Shown: piece by piece, positions 1 to 8,116 of the stretch
How positions within the stretch are numbered: position 1 is the first letter of the stretch
Layout: each line of letters begins with the position of its first letter
NCBI GenBank assembly: GCA_016716065.1
Contig: JADJXA010000026.1
Coordinates: 1 to 64,000, forward strand
DNA from: Candidatus Leptovillus gracilis
Lineage (GTDB): Bacteria > Chloroflexota > Anaerolineae > Promineifilales > Promineifilaceae
Direction of reading: 5' to 3'
Length of the DNA: 64,000 nt
The notes under the pieces: model-generated
The model's input: only the letters and a program-made list of their open reading frames with translations
Told to the model about the DNA's origin: nothing
Databases searched by the model: none
Program-made: the position numbers and the translations under genes

Positions 1-2
1 AA

Positions 3-1994
3 AAGATGAAAGGCTGGGATAACGTTTACCGTTACCGTTTGGGTGACTTTCGCTTGTTGTATGCAGCCTCAATAGAAGCGCGGATGATTCAACTGCTGGC
101 GATTGGCCCGCGAGGGACTGTGTACAAGCGGTTCGATTTTCCCGGATGGGATGCGCCGGAAACGGCCGTGCAATTCGGCCCCGAATTGGCGGCGATACCA
201 GAGTGGCAGCAGCACCCGGAATGGCTGCAACCCCCGCCACAAGAACCGGCCAAAGAAAAGCTGCCGCGCAAACTCACCCCGGCCCTGCTCACCAAATGGC
301 TCATCGCTCCCCAATTCCACGAGCCGCTCATGCGCTGCCTCTACGAAGACGATCTGCTCACCGTGCCAGACCACAAAGTTCCGTTCGAGGTCTTGGGCCG
401 GGTGATGGAGGCCCTCTATCCGGCCACCGTCGAACAGCTTGCCGCCCAACCCGATCAGGTCCTCTTCGACCCCGAAGACCTGGCCCGCTACGCCGAAGGC
501 ACACTGTCTGGCTTCCTGCTGCGGTTGGACCCGCAGCAAGCGCCGCTAACCCATTGGGCGCTGTCTGGCCCGGCGCTGGTGAAGGGTGGCCCTGGTTCCG
601 GCAAATCCACCGTCGCCCTCTACCGCCTGCGCGAACTTGTCATCCATCACCGCGAACAAACGGGCGTAGTCCCCTCAGTCCTCTTTACCACCTACACCAA
701 CGCTCTCATCAACTCCAGCGAATCGCTGCTGCGCCAACTGCTGCGCGACGTGCTAAAGCTCAAGCCGGCCAGCAAACTGCCCAAAGAAATTCGCATCACC
801 ACCCTGCACAAAACGGCGCAGTGGATCGCTCACCGCAGCGGCGAAAAGTTTGAGATGGCCTCCGATTCGCAACGGCTGGAGGCGCTGCACGCCGCCCAGG
901 CCAGCTTGCAGCCCAAAGAATTTGGCGACGCGGCCAAAATCGCCACAGCCAACGCCCTGACCGGACTGCGCGACGACTACCTGCTGACTGAATTCGACTG
1001 GGTGATTGAGGGCCAGAACTGCCGCAGCGAAACCGATTATCTGGCTGCCGGGCGTGTTGGACGGGGCATCCCTTTCTCTGCGGCGCGGCGCACGGCCGTC
1101 TGGCAGCTTTACATCGCCTACCGGGACACCCTGCTGGCTCAGGGGCGCTTCACCTGGGGCCACCTCACCCAAAAGGCGCTGGACGAAGTACAGTCGGGCG
1201 CATTCGCTAATCGCTGGGACTACGTGATTGTGGACGAAGCCCAAGACCTGCCCCCGGCTGCGCTGGCCCTGGCGGTGGAACTGTGCCGCACCCCGGCCGG
1301 CGTCTTCCTGACCGCCGACGCGAACCAATCGCTCTACAATCGCGGCTTCCGCTGGCGCAGCGTCCACGACAAGCTCAACGTCCAGGGACGCACGCGCATC
1401 TTGCCGCGCAACTACCGCAGCACCCGGCAGATCGCCGCCGCCGCCGCCGAAATCATGGCTCCCATACCCGATTTTGACGGCGAGGCGATGCAGCAAGAAT
1501 ACGTCCACGCCGGTATGCTGCCGGTCATCTACGGCGCGGCGGGCAGCGAAGACCAGGCGCGCTGGATAGCGGAGCAAATTTATCGGGCCGCACGCCATCT
1601 ACGTCTGCCGGTGAACGCTGCCGCCGTGCTGGTGTACTCCAGCAGCGTCGGCGAGCCGCTGGCCCACGCGCTGAGCAATCATGGACTGCCCGCCCGATTC
1701 ATGAACAGCAGCCAGTTCGATCTCGAAGAGCCGTGCATCAAAGTGACGACGCTGCACGCGGCAAAGGGGCTGGAATTCCCGATTGTGGTCGTGGCCCACG
1801 TGGAAGCGGGACGGCTGCCGCGAGAAACAGAAGCAGCGGACCCGGCAGAGGTTGCCGCCCACCTGGAGGAACAGCGGCGGCTGTTTTACGTTGGCTGCAC
1901 GCGGGCGATGCGCCACCTGTTTGTGACCTATGACCGGCAGATTCCGTCGCCGTTCCTGGCGGATTTGTCGGCGGAGCGGTGGCAGTGGGGGTGA
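3..1994 (+). CDS. UvrD/Rep-type DNA helicase with RelE-like N-terminus, 5'-partial
   Basis: Superfamily 1 helicase, which would unwind DNA using ATP. Counting from the Met at position 6, Walker A is GGPGSGKST near residue 195, Walker B is VDEAQD near 408, motif V is TLHAAKGLEFP near 580 and motif VI is QRRLFYVGCTRAM near 622. The first 45 residues (WDNVYRYRLGDFRLLY, then a hydrophobic strand and RGTVYKRF) read like the C-terminal half of a RelE/ParE toxin fold. That fold normally has about 40 residues before this point, and the frame is open to the window edge (Lys codon at 3-5), so the Met at 6 is probably internal and the gene is truncated. RelE-UvrD fusions are known in bacteria. No partner gene is visible. 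The helicase assignment is secure; its biological role is unknown. Confidence 0.88.
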   Translation, partial: KMKGWDNVYRYRLGDFRLLYAASIEARMIQLLAIGPRGTVYKRFDFPGWDAPETAVQFGPELAAIPEWQQHPEWLQPPPQEPAKEKLPRKLTPALLTKWLIAPQFHEPLMRCLYEDDLLTVPDHKVPFEVLGRVMEALYPATVEQLAAQPDQVLFDPEDLARYAEGTLSGFLLRLDPQQAPLTHWALSGPALVKGGPGSGKSTVALYRLRELVIHHREQTGVVPSVLFTTYTNALINSSESLLRQLLRDVLKLKPASKLPKEIRITTLHKTAQWIAHRSGEKFEMASDSQRLEALHAAQASLQPKEFGDAAKIATANALTGLRDDYLLTEFDWVIEGQNCRSETDYLAAGRVGRGIPFSAARRTAVWQLYIAYRDTLLAQGRFTWGHLTQKALDEVQSGAFANRWDYVIVDEAQDLPPAALALAVELCRTPAGVFLTADANQSLYNRGFRWRSVHDKLNVQGRTRILPRNYRSTRQIAAAAAEIMAPIPDFDGEAMQQEYVHAGMLPVIYGAAGSEDQARWIAEQIYRAARHLRLPVNAAAVLVYSSSVGEPLAHALSNHGLPARFMNSSQFDLEEPCIKVTTLHAAKGLEFPIVVVAHVEAGRLPRETEAADPAEVAAHLEEQRRLFYVGCTRAMRHLFVTYDRQIPSPFLADLSAERWQWG

Positions 1995-2098
1995 AGTGGG
2001 GAGTGGGGAGGGGAAACGGCCGTGTTGCTGTCGTGACCATGCCGCAAACGGCCGTGCACCACACGCTTCATGAGCGTGCCCAGGTCTTACGCCTGGGT

Positions 2099-2269
2099 TT
2101 AGGTGGTGATGAACCCCGCCAGCCGGTCGAGGTCCGCCTGGGTAATGGTGAATTGGGTTGTCCAGTAGGCGTCGCTGAGTATCTCTCGCCCAAAACCGCA
2201 GTTAAAACCACCGTTTCGGGCATCCGATGCCATAGCCCAGATTCGTAACATCTGATCCGTAGCAATCAT
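2099..2269 (-). CDS. possible small protein or gene remnant
   Basis: A 56-residue frame reading MIATDQMLRIWAMASDAR at its start and TQFTITQADLDRLAGFIT at its end. The amphipathic, natural-looking C-terminus suggests a real gene or the tail of a decayed one, not a shadow frame. No good ribosome binding site is visible. I do not recognise the family. The rest of the 1995-2347 gap holds two copies of the ACGGCCGT palindrome and a short hairpin (CCCAGG-TCTTACG-CCTGGG at 2079-2097). Confidence 0.3.
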   Translation of the reverse strand: MIATDQMLRIWAMASDARNGGFNCGFGREILSDAYWTTQFTITQADLDRLAGFITT

Positions 2270-2347
2270 TCCAAAGAGGTTACAATGTCTATGCGGCCCA
2301 CCCCCACAAGTCAAGGCGATTTTATATCGGGTTAGTCATCCTCTTTC

Positions 2348-2998
2348 TTAATTTGTTTTCTCTGTGGCTGATCCCTGTTTCCCATCTTCGTTGATTGATA
2401 GGGTTATCAGAATGATAACGCCTTGTAGGATCAGGTAACTAACATATAGGTGTGTGTCAATTGCGTCATGTGTATCGGCTGTGCGTACAAGGATGCGAAT
2501 AATGGCACGGTCCAATGCACGAGCGCGATCTAATGCGCGAGCCTTATCAATGGCAAGATCGCGACGTAAATCTTGTGCCAGTTTGTATGCAGTAGCTTGG
2601 TCACGGTCAGAAGGGCGCTTAAAGGATTGACCAAGATTAAATCTGACATTACTCAAGTGAAGACGATCAGGATCAAGAGCGAAAACTAAAGCGGAGGCAA
2701 GGTTTTGCGCCAGATCAAGATAACTTCCAGATATATCAAAAGTGTGGAGATTAGATTGGGTGCGAGTATTGAGGGCATAAGCAGCAACTCTTGCTTTATT
2801 CAGCATAGTAGCAAGGCTGAAATCGATGACAACAGCAAAACTAATGGCACGATCAAGATGAACTAACAATCGCTCGCAAGTAATGTCAGTAGCTTTGGAT
2901 TGTTGCGTGGTATCAAAATGGTTATTGTTTGTCGTCAAGCCTGCCTCCTTATGGATTTGAGGATGATTTGTCACCCCTGTTTCTGTTTCATCTTCCAT
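2348..2998 (-). CDS. Asp/Arg/Ala-repeat protein with C-terminal membrane segment
   Basis: 216 residues from an ATG preceded by GGAGG with five bases of spacing (minus strand); a GTG four codons upstream is less likely because it overlaps that site. The middle is a degenerate repeat of LDRARALDRA units (residues about 130-175), followed by a hydrophobic segment (YLILQGVIILITLSI) and a short polar tail. Such repeats resemble the C-terminal arms of NACHT/STAND NTPases in Chloroflexota and cyanobacteria, but no NTPase domain is present, so this may be a detached arm or a separate membrane protein. Function unknown. Codon use is more A+T-rich than in neighbouring genes, suggesting separate origin. 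Confidence 0.6.
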   Translation of the reverse strand: MEDETETGVTNHPQIHKEAGLTTNNNHFDTTQQSKATDITCERLLVHLDRAISFAVVIDFSLATMLNKARVAAYALNTRTQSNLHTFDISGSYLDLAQNLASALVFALDPDRLHLSNVRFNLGQSFKRPSDRDQATAYKLAQDLRRDLAIDKARALDRARALDRAIIRILVRTADTHDAIDTHLYVSYLILQGVIILITLSINEDGKQGSATEKTN

Positions 2999-3303
2999 AG
3001 CTGCCTCCACTTTTGAAGCACGCAGTCTTATCTACAGAAAATCCAGTTTTGGGTGTTGCAGTAAGGCTGCATGTCTCATTCCTTAAGTGTGAGTCCGGTA
3101 ACGGCCGTTTGGGTGACTGATTCAAGGATTCAATTGGTCTGTCAATAACTGCTTAGGCGCCACGTTGGTTTCTGGTTGGAACTCACACACTTTAAAAATA
3201 ACATAAACAGGCTGGTCTGGCTAATCTAGTGGCAGTTCCAGCGGGTGTTTTCTACACGGGAGTGGATACGAAACGGCCGTTTCCCCTCCCCTACCCTTTC
3301 CAC

Positions 3304-3309
3304 TATAAT
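3304..3309 (+). promoter_or_regulatory. candidate -10 box for the 3366 gene pair
   Basis: A perfect TATAAT lies 57 bases before the start at 3366, in a 355-base gap (3011-3365) that otherwise shows only two ACGGCCGT palindromes. No convincing -35 is visible, so recognition may need an activator. A GGGAGA ribosome site precedes the ATG. Confidence 0.4.
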
Positions 3310-3365
3310 GGAAGCAGATTAGCAAGAGACAGTATTAGCGAACGCATAAGTTCGGGAGATAACCT

Positions 3366-3770
3366 ATGTCTATGCTGCAAGCCTATCATGGCATTATTCG
3401 TAAGGGACGCATTCACATCACGTCACCAACTGAGTTGCCTCAAGAAGGCGAGGTTTATCTGTGGGTAACAGATCGGACGGGGCAAGAAACGGCCGTGCCG
3501 GATATTCTGTATACGAATCCAGACTATGCCGCTATGGAGCAAGAACAGGCAGCATACCACCGGATGCTGCCAGATCTGCTGCGTCAGTATAAAGGCCAAT
3601 ACGTCGCCGTTTACCACAGCGAGGTAATTGACCATGATCGGGATCAAACAGCCCTGGTCGTGCGATTGGACCAGACCCACCCTGATGATATTGTTCTGGT
3701 AAAGCTGGTGACAGACAAGCCGGATCGCGTATTGCGCATGCCTTCGCCACGCCTGGTGAGAGATGAATAA
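3366..3770 (+). CDS. DUF5678-like protein with antitoxin-like N-terminus
   Basis: 134 residues. Residues 1-30 (YHGIIRKGRIHITSPTELPQ) look like the beta-strand start of a DUF104/AbrB-like antitoxin. Residues 60-130 (LLRQYKGQYVAVYHSEVIDH then LVVRL and VLVKLV) match the DUF5678 pattern, a family of unknown function often paired with retropepsin-like proteases. Its stop overlaps the next start (TAATG at 3768-3772), so the two are translationally coupled. The ATG follows GGGAGATAACCT. The domain assignment is by pattern memory and moderately sure; no biochemical role is known. Confidence 0.7.
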   Translation: MSMLQAYHGIIRKGRIHITSPTELPQEGEVYLWVTDRTGQETAVPDILYTNPDYAAMEQEQAAYHRMLPDLLRQYKGQYVAVYHSEVIDHDRDQTALVVRLDQTHPDDIVLVKLVTDKPDRVLRMPSPRLVRDE

Positions 3771-4162
3771 TGCCCCTGACAAGCAGCCATTACGATAACC
3801 AGCAATATGATCCGGCTGCACCCGTCGTGGAGGTTGGTGTAGCGAAGCCCGGCAGTTCAGAGCCAGCCGTCCATCTTCTGGCCCTGATTGATTCCGGTGC
3901 TGACGCGACCATGTTCCCAATTGACGCGCTGCAAGCGGCCGGCGGACGGTATGTAGGAAGACGACAAATGCGTGGGATAACGGGGCGCCCTATTATCGTC
4001 GAGACATATCTGGTCAAACTATGCATTGGCCCCTTTGAGTTTCCCGGTGTCGAAGCAGTGGCGATGGCGCCAAACAGCGAAGCGCTGATTGGCCGCGATG
4101 TATTGAACCTGATGGTTGTTACTTTGAATGGCCTGGCCCACGTCGTTGAACTGTCACAGTAG
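3770..4162 (+). CDS. retropepsin-like aspartic protease
   Basis: 130 residues with the single-lobe aspartic protease signature LALIDSGADATMFP (residues about 38-51; catalytic Asp in DSGAD), a flap-like strand around RQMRGITGRPI and a C-terminal EALIGRDVLNLM segment matching the conserved LIGRD strand of bacterial retropepsin-like proteins. Such enzymes act as dimers. Its first base is the last base of the upstream stop codon, implying co-expression with the DUF5678-like protein. The substrate is unknown. The fold assignment is confident; proteolytic activity is inferred from the intact Asp-Ser-Gly triad. Confidence 0.8.
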   Translation: MPLTSSHYDNQQYDPAAPVVEVGVAKPGSSEPAVHLLALIDSGADATMFPIDALQAAGGRYVGRRQMRGITGRPIIVETYLVKLCIGPFEFPGVEAVAMAPNSEALIGRDVLNLMVVTLNGLAHVVELSQ

Positions 4163-4215
4163 AAAGCAAATAACGCCGAGCAAGACGCCTGAGCCCGATG
4201 GGAAATTGTGAAGTT

Positions 4216-4240
4216 TGAATTGTGAATTGTGAATTGTGAA
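4216..4240 (+). repeat. tandem GAATTGT stutter repeat
   Basis: Three and a half tandem copies of the 7-mer GAATTGT. The GTG start of the next gene falls in the last unit. One of several unrelated short stutter repeats in this window. Confidence 0.7.
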
Positions 4241-4454
4241 CGACACCGAAGACAAAACCCGCCTGATTTCCCTCCCCGAAGCTGCTGAACTGTATGGATT
4301 TGCTTCCAATTATTTGAACGAGCTTGCTAGAAAGGGGCGTTTACAAGCCCAAAAAGTTGGGGATCGGTGGATTACTACACCGCAGAGTGTGGAAGATTAC
4401 ATACAGAGTCGTCGTAAAAAAGGGGTTTATCGAGAAGACATCAAGCTAGATTGA
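4236..4454 (+). CDS. excisionase-type helix-turn-helix DNA-binding protein
   Basis: 72 residues with a MerR/excisionase winged-helix: LISLPEAAELYGFASNYLNELARKGRL, then the wing AQKVGDRWITTPQSVEDYI. This is the standard helix_turn_helix_17 pattern used by Xis-like proteins and small regulators. The start is GTG inside a tandem GAATTGT repeat with no clear ribosome site. The stop codon overlaps the -35 box of a promoter built around a perfect 20-bp palindrome (4451-4480), so the protein could regulate that promoter; this is inference from position only. Confidence 0.75.
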   Translation: MNDTEDKTRLISLPEAAELYGFASNYLNELARKGRLQAQKVGDRWITTPQSVEDYIQSRRKKGVYREDIKLD

Positions 4455-4480
4455 CTAATACGGGATATATCCCGTATAAT
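4451..4480 (+). promoter_or_regulatory. promoter with perfect palindromic operator
   Basis: TTGACT (4451-4456), an 18-base spacer and TATAAT (4475-4480) form a near-consensus sigma-70 promoter. The spacer is filled by ATACGGGATATATCCCGTAT (4458-4477), a perfect 10+10 palindrome that also covers the first half of the -10 box. A dimeric repressor bound there would block RNA polymerase. It points toward the structured segment 4487-4687 and the operon starting at 4925. Confidence 0.75.
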
Positions 4481-4486
4481 GCTTGA

Positions 4487-4687
4487 AACCAAATAGTCTA
4501 AACGCGACGTGACCTGAGAGGTAGAATCTCTCAAGTCACGCCTAACCCAAGTCCTGCTGCAAACAGGCCGAGGGCTGGCGTTGATAATACCACAAACGAT
4601 TTCGGATTTCCGATCACGGATTTCGGAATCGTCTCGGTATTGCCACTGACAGCACAAAGCCGCTCCTGAACAGGAACGGCTTTTTTT
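4487..4687 (+). ncRNA. candidate structured small RNA or leader RNA
   Basis: Between the 4451 promoter and the 4656 terminator lie about 170 bases with no coding frame but strong pairing. One hairpin has arms CGTGACcTGAGAG and CTCTCAaGTCACG (about 4505-4539). A second is a long interrupted stem pairing AATACC...ACGATTTCGGA with TCGGAATCGT...GGTATT (about 4585-4641). A transcript from the promoter would be about 200 nt and end in the terminator. It matches no RNA family I can name; copy-control antisense RNA, attenuating leader and small regulatory RNA are all possible. Confidence 0.4.
4656..4687 (+). terminator. rho-independent terminator
   Basis: AGCCGCTCCTG and CAGGAACGGCT pair with one mismatch and are followed by seven T (4681-4687). 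It closes the 4487 transcript before the operon at 4925. Confidence 0.8.
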
Positions 4688-4803
4688 ATCCCCCACCCTT
4701 CCGGGCTGGTGGATGAACGGCCGTTTTCTGCCTGCAAAGGCTGGGAAACGGCCGTTTTCTATTGCGGAGTGCGGATTGACGAGTGCGGATTAGGGAGCGA
4801 CCC

Positions 4804-4834
4804 AATCCGAAATCCGAAATCCCAAATCCGCAAT
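4804..4834 (+). repeat. CCGAAATC stutter repeat
   Basis: Four degenerate tandem units of the type ATCCGAAATCC / ATCCCAAATCC in non-coding DNA upstream of the 4925 gene. A very similar run lies inside the coding sequence at 8579-8612, and a related one at 4598-4628. Confidence 0.65.
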
Positions 4835-4924
4835 GGTCAGTGGGGCTATTCGGTTCACGGATGCCCGGCTTCAACCGGGTATCCGGTTTCTGTCAATCAG
4901 CAAACCAAACCGGAGGTAAGACCC

Positions 4925-5251
4925 ATGAAATTCTTGCGTGTAACACACGGCAGCCACAACAACGACGCTTTCCGCCCCCTCTCTCCCGAAGCCTTCGCCT
5001 TCTGGCAGGAACACGGCGCAGTCATCGCCAACCTGCTGCGCCCGGAGACCCCCCTCCCCCTCTCGGCCATCGTCGAAGCCTACGCTGAATACCAATTAGC
5101 GCACCCGGAAGGCGGCGTGGACCTGGCCGTAGACGACGCCTATATCGCCTGGGTGCTGCTCAAGCTGGTGGAATACGGCCTGGCGACGGCCGTTCTGCCC
5201 AACGGCGCTTATCTACGCCCGCGCCGTCCCCGTTTTCAAGCGATTGTGTAA
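4925..5251 (+). CDS. hypothetical protein, first gene of the translocase operon
   Basis: 108 residues from an ATG preceded by GGAGGTAA at 4911; an in-frame extension upstream runs through a stutter repeat and is unlikely to be translated. The sequence is mostly helical (AFRPLSPEAFAFWQEHGAVI, AYIAWVLLKLVEYGLATAVL) and has no membrane segment. I do not recognise a family. It precedes the small membrane protein (5305) and the FtsK/HerA-like translocase (5665) in the same direction, so it may work with them. Confidence 0.7.
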   Translation: MKFLRVTHGSHNNDAFRPLSPEAFAFWQEHGAVIANLLRPETPLPLSAIVEAYAEYQLAHPEGGVDLAVDDAYIAWVLLKLVEYGLATAVLPNGAYLRPRRPRFQAIV

Positions 5252-5304
5252 TCCCGCATCTTCGCCATACTATGCGAAGTGATTCGCACCCCTGGAGTTT
5301 CTCA

Positions 5305-5662
5305 ATGAAAAGCATCCTCCCTCTTCTCCTCGGCGCAACGGCCGTCCTCCTGCTGCTCATCCTTGCCGCGGCCGCCATCGCCGCCGATGACGCCATCAGC
5401 GCCTACGTCACCCTGAAAACCCGGCCGGAAAGCGTCACCGACATCATCATGCGCTCGCGGACCACCGCCAGCGCCGTGCCCCCGGAGCGGCAGAACGGCC
5501 AATGGCTGGGCGCCGGTCTGCTGGCGCCAGGCCAATCCCCCCTACCCGCCACAAGACCCGGGGTCCAATCCACACGCTTACCCGCCCACCCTGCCCACGC
5601 CGTTGACGCCGCCCACGCCGCGCACCGGGCAGCTACCTCCCTGGAACGACGAAGAATTCTAA
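5305..5662 (+). pseudogene. small signal-anchored Pro-rich protein, frameshifted
   Basis: Starts at ATG 5305 after GGAG with a signal or anchor helix (PLLLGATAVLLLLILAAAAIAA) and runs in frame to about 5535. There a run of six C occurs. Removing one C continues the protein as SPYPPQDPGSNPHAYPPTLP and ends WNDEEF at a TAA (5660-5662) two bases before the next ATG, which is typical operon spacing. Without the correction the frame runs straight into the translocase gene, giving an artificial 770-residue fusion. A homopolymer error or a real slippage site are both possible. The product would be a short membrane-anchored protein with a Pro-rich tail, of unknown function. Confidence 0.6.
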
Positions 5663-5664
5663 CC

Positions 5665-7617
5665 ATGCACACGCATCAGGCCGCCCGCCCTCTTCTAGCT
5701 CTCTTTCTCGCTCTCGCTCTCACCCTGGCCGCCTGCGCCACGCCGCCGGGTTCGGGCGGCTACCAACCCGACCCCGGCCAGATGCTCAGTCAGGCGCAAA
5801 CGGCCGTCGCCCGGGCCACCGGCACGCAGCAAGCGGCCGCCGCCGCCACCTACGAAGCCAACATGCGCGGCACGGCCGAAGCTGTCAGCCGCCAGCAGGC
5901 CACCGCCGAAGTGGTCACAGCCACAGCCGTCGCCGCCACGGCCACGCGGGCGGCCATCAACGCCGACCTGGAAGTGCGGGCCACCCAACTGGCGCTGGAA
6001 GCCATCGCCGGGCAGCAGACGCGCGAACATCAGGCCACGGCCGTCGCCCTGGAGCAGCTCGCCCAGGCCGAAGCGCTGCTGCTGCGCGACCACGAGGCCG
6101 AACTGGCCAACCGCCGCCGCCAGGAAACCATCGCCCTGCAGCGGCAGCAGGTGATGGTCTACGTCGCCCCCGTGCTCTGGTTCCTGGGGCTGGCCGGGCT
6201 GGTCTTCCTGGGCTGGCAGCTCATCCTCTGGCAAAGACAGCGCAATCGGGTGGTGGTGCAGAAGGTCAACGGCCGTGACGTGCCCTTCACCATCGGCGAG
6301 AACATCCGCGTCTTGCCCGGCCGCGTCCTGAGCGACAGCCTGGCTCTGCCGCCACCGACAGCGCCCAGCGAGACGGCCGTGCCTGTCGCCACCCACCCGG
6401 CCGATTGGTCCAAATTCATCGGCTGGAGCCGGCCGGTGGAACTGCCCCTGGGCGCGATTCTGGGCGACGGCCGTCGCCCGGCGCTCATCCTCGACCGCAA
6501 CCGCCACCCCCACGTCCTGGCGGCGGGCACATCGGGCAGCGGCAAAAGCGTTGGCTTCGCCCTGCCCTACGTGTTGGGCATGTGGGGGCAGAACGCCCAC
6601 GTCGTCGTCGTCAACGCCAAAGGGTCCGACTTCCACGCCTTCCAGAACCTGCCCAACGTCACCTTCTTCCCCAACCTGGAACCGCTGCGCCTCATCGAAC
6701 CGCTGGCCGACTTTTTGGACATCATCCACCAGGAAGGGCTGCGCCGCGACGAAGTCCTGCGCCGCCACAACGCCGCCTCCTGGCGGCAGCTTCCCCCTGC
6801 CGCCGGGGAATCGGGCGAGATTCTGCTCTTCATTGACGAGTTCCTGACCCTGGTGAAGGCGGGCAGCCTGTGGAAGCTGCAAATCCGCCAGGAGCAGGGA
6901 TACAGCCCCACCGAACGGCGTGAGCGCATGGCCCGCGTAGATTACCTGGTGGACCTGATGTGGGCCGGGCTGAACAACGTCGCCAGCGTCAACCGCAAAC
7001 ATGGCATCCACCTGGCCGTCACCATGACCGACCCGACCGAGAGCGTCCTCGGTCCCTACGGCATGGAGCTGCGCCGCCAATGCGTGCGGCTGGCCTTCCC
7101 GATGGAATCCGCGGCCGCCAGCCGCGCCTTCCTGGAAGTGGGCAAAGACGAAGGCTACCCGCGCGGCTCGGTGGGGCTGCCGGTGGGCCAGTTCATCGCC
7201 GCCTTCGCCGGGCAGATTGTCCAGGCGGCAACCTTCCACCCTTCGGCCGGTGACGTTCACCGCTTTGCCCAGGTGAAGCTGCCGGGCATACGGCCGTTCC
7301 CCCTACCCGACGCCATCACCCATGGCCTCGCCGACCCTGCCAGGATAGGGGAGGTCATTGACGGCGAGTACCGGGTGACACGACATAGCGCGGCCAATCC
7401 GGCGGACAGCCTGAGCGATGATACGCCGGAAAACGTGGGGTTGGAGACGGCGTGGGGCTTCATCGCGCCGCAGCAAATCCGGGACATCATCCGGCTGACA
7501 CAAGCCGGGCGCAGCGGCCGGAGCATCGAAGAGGAAGTATTCGGCTATGCCGGTGGTGCGGCCTATCAACAGCGAAAATGGGTGTGCTACAGAATGGACC
7601 TGGAAGGGGAGTCATGA
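5665..7617 (+). CDS. membrane-bound FtsK/HerA-type DNA translocase, lipoprotein-like N-terminus
   Basis: 650 residues. Residues 1-25 form a lipoprotein signal (LALFLALALTLAAC, Cys near 24). An Ala/Thr/Gln-rich coiled stretch spans about 35-160, a transmembrane helix 162-190 (VYVAPVLWFLGLAGLVFLGW), and the motor domain starts near 230 with Walker A GTSGSGKS near 288 and Walker B ILLFIDEF near 386. FtsK/VirD4-family motors move DNA, and in conjugative elements act as coupling proteins. Since the VirD4-like protein at 36823 lacks a P-loop, this may be the functional coupling ATPase of the 20-38 kb secretion set (inference). The start chosen is ATG 5665; upstream sequence in frame belongs to a separate frameshifted gene. 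Confidence 0.8.
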   Translation: MHTHQAARPLLALFLALALTLAACATPPGSGGYQPDPGQMLSQAQTAVARATGTQQAAAAATYEANMRGTAEAVSRQQATAEVVTATAVAATATRAAINADLEVRATQLALEAIAGQQTREHQATAVALEQLAQAEALLLRDHEAELANRRRQETIALQRQQVMVYVAPVLWFLGLAGLVFLGWQLILWQRQRNRVVVQKVNGRDVPFTIGENIRVLPGRVLSDSLALPPPTAPSETAVPVATHPADWSKFIGWSRPVELPLGAILGDGRRPALILDRNRHPHVLAAGTSGSGKSVGFALPYVLGMWGQNAHVVVVNAKGSDFHAFQNLPNVTFFPNLEPLRLIEPLADFLDIIHQEGLRRDEVLRRHNAASWRQLPPAAGESGEILLFIDEFLTLVKAGSLWKLQIRQEQGYSPTERRERMARVDYLVDLMWAGLNNVASVNRKHGIHLAVTMTDPTESVLGPYGMELRRQCVRLAFPMESAAASRAFLEVGKDEGYPRGSVGLPVGQFIAAFAGQIVQAATFHPSAGDVHRFAQVKLPGIRPFPLPDAITHGLADPARIGEVIDGEYRVTRHSAANPADSLSDDTPENVGLETAWGFIAPQQIRDIIRLTQAGRSGRSIEEEVFGYAGGAAYQQRKWVCYRMDLEGES

Positions 7618-7742
7618 GGAGGACAGTCGCATTTAGTAGCGCCAGTAGCGCGCTACTACCTCCTGTAGCACCTTGTAGCACATTCAGTCGCGCGAGCCTG
7701 TTTAGTAGCAGTAGCAGTAGCAGAAAACGGAGGCATCCATGA
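7614..7742 (+). CDS. possible Ser-rich 42-residue ORF
   Basis: Opens with an ATGA overlap with the stop of the translocase gene and closes with an ATGA overlap with the next start, so its ends fit translational coupling. The interior is a degenerate iteration of TAGTAGC-type units giving a Ser-rich peptide (FSSSSSSRKRR near the end). It could simply be a stutter repeat inserted between genes. No family is recognised. Confidence 0.3.
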   Translation: MRRTVAFSSASSALLPPVAPCSTFSRASLFSSSSSSRKRRHP

Positions 7743-8116
7743 TCCAACAAAACGACGTATTGCCCGATGGTCCACAGCCAGGGCGGCCCATAAAGCCCTC
7801 CCCCACCCCCCGGTTGATGCTGGTGGCGGTGTTGGGATTGGTAGTCGTTGGGCTGCTGGTCATTCTTTCCGGCTGCGGCGACGTCTACATCGCCGCCAGC
7901 GAACATGGCGATGTTGCCGTGACAATTGAGCAGGCGCCTGAACCGCCGGAACCAGCCCCCCCAACGGCGCAACCGTCGGAAACTGAGCCGACGCCCAGCG
8001 ACCACGTGGCCGAGATTGTGGCCGGTTTTTTTGTCAACACCTGGGGGGCGGTTCTCTTGCTGGCCCTATTGGCCTGGCTGTTGTTTCCTCCCGGCGACAG
8101 GGAGCGGTGGCGGTGA
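7739..8116 (+). CDS. small protein with two membrane helices
   Basis: 125 residues from an ATG preceded by GGAGG. TM1 is LMLVAVLGLVVVGLLVIL (about 26-44), followed by a Cys (SGCG), an acidic Pro/Thr-rich linker (QAPEPPEPAPPTAQPSETEP) and TM2 VNTWGAVLLLALLAWLLF (about 98-116). It lies in the translocase operon with a four-base overlap upstream. It may be an accessory membrane subunit of the DNA-transfer apparatus; no family is recognised. Confidence 0.65.
   Translation: MIQQNDVLPDGPQPGRPIKPSPTPRLMLVAVLGLVVVGLLVILSGCGDVYIAASEHGDVAVTIEQAPEPPEPAPPTAQPSETEPTPSDHVAEIVAGFFVNTWGAVLLLALLAWLLFPPGDRERWR

Noticed and set aside
5695..7260. 521-residue open frame on the minus strand
   Set aside because: GC-rich antisense shadow of the FtsK-like gene; composition (Gly/Gln/His/Asp-rich) is not protein-like and there is no ribosome site.
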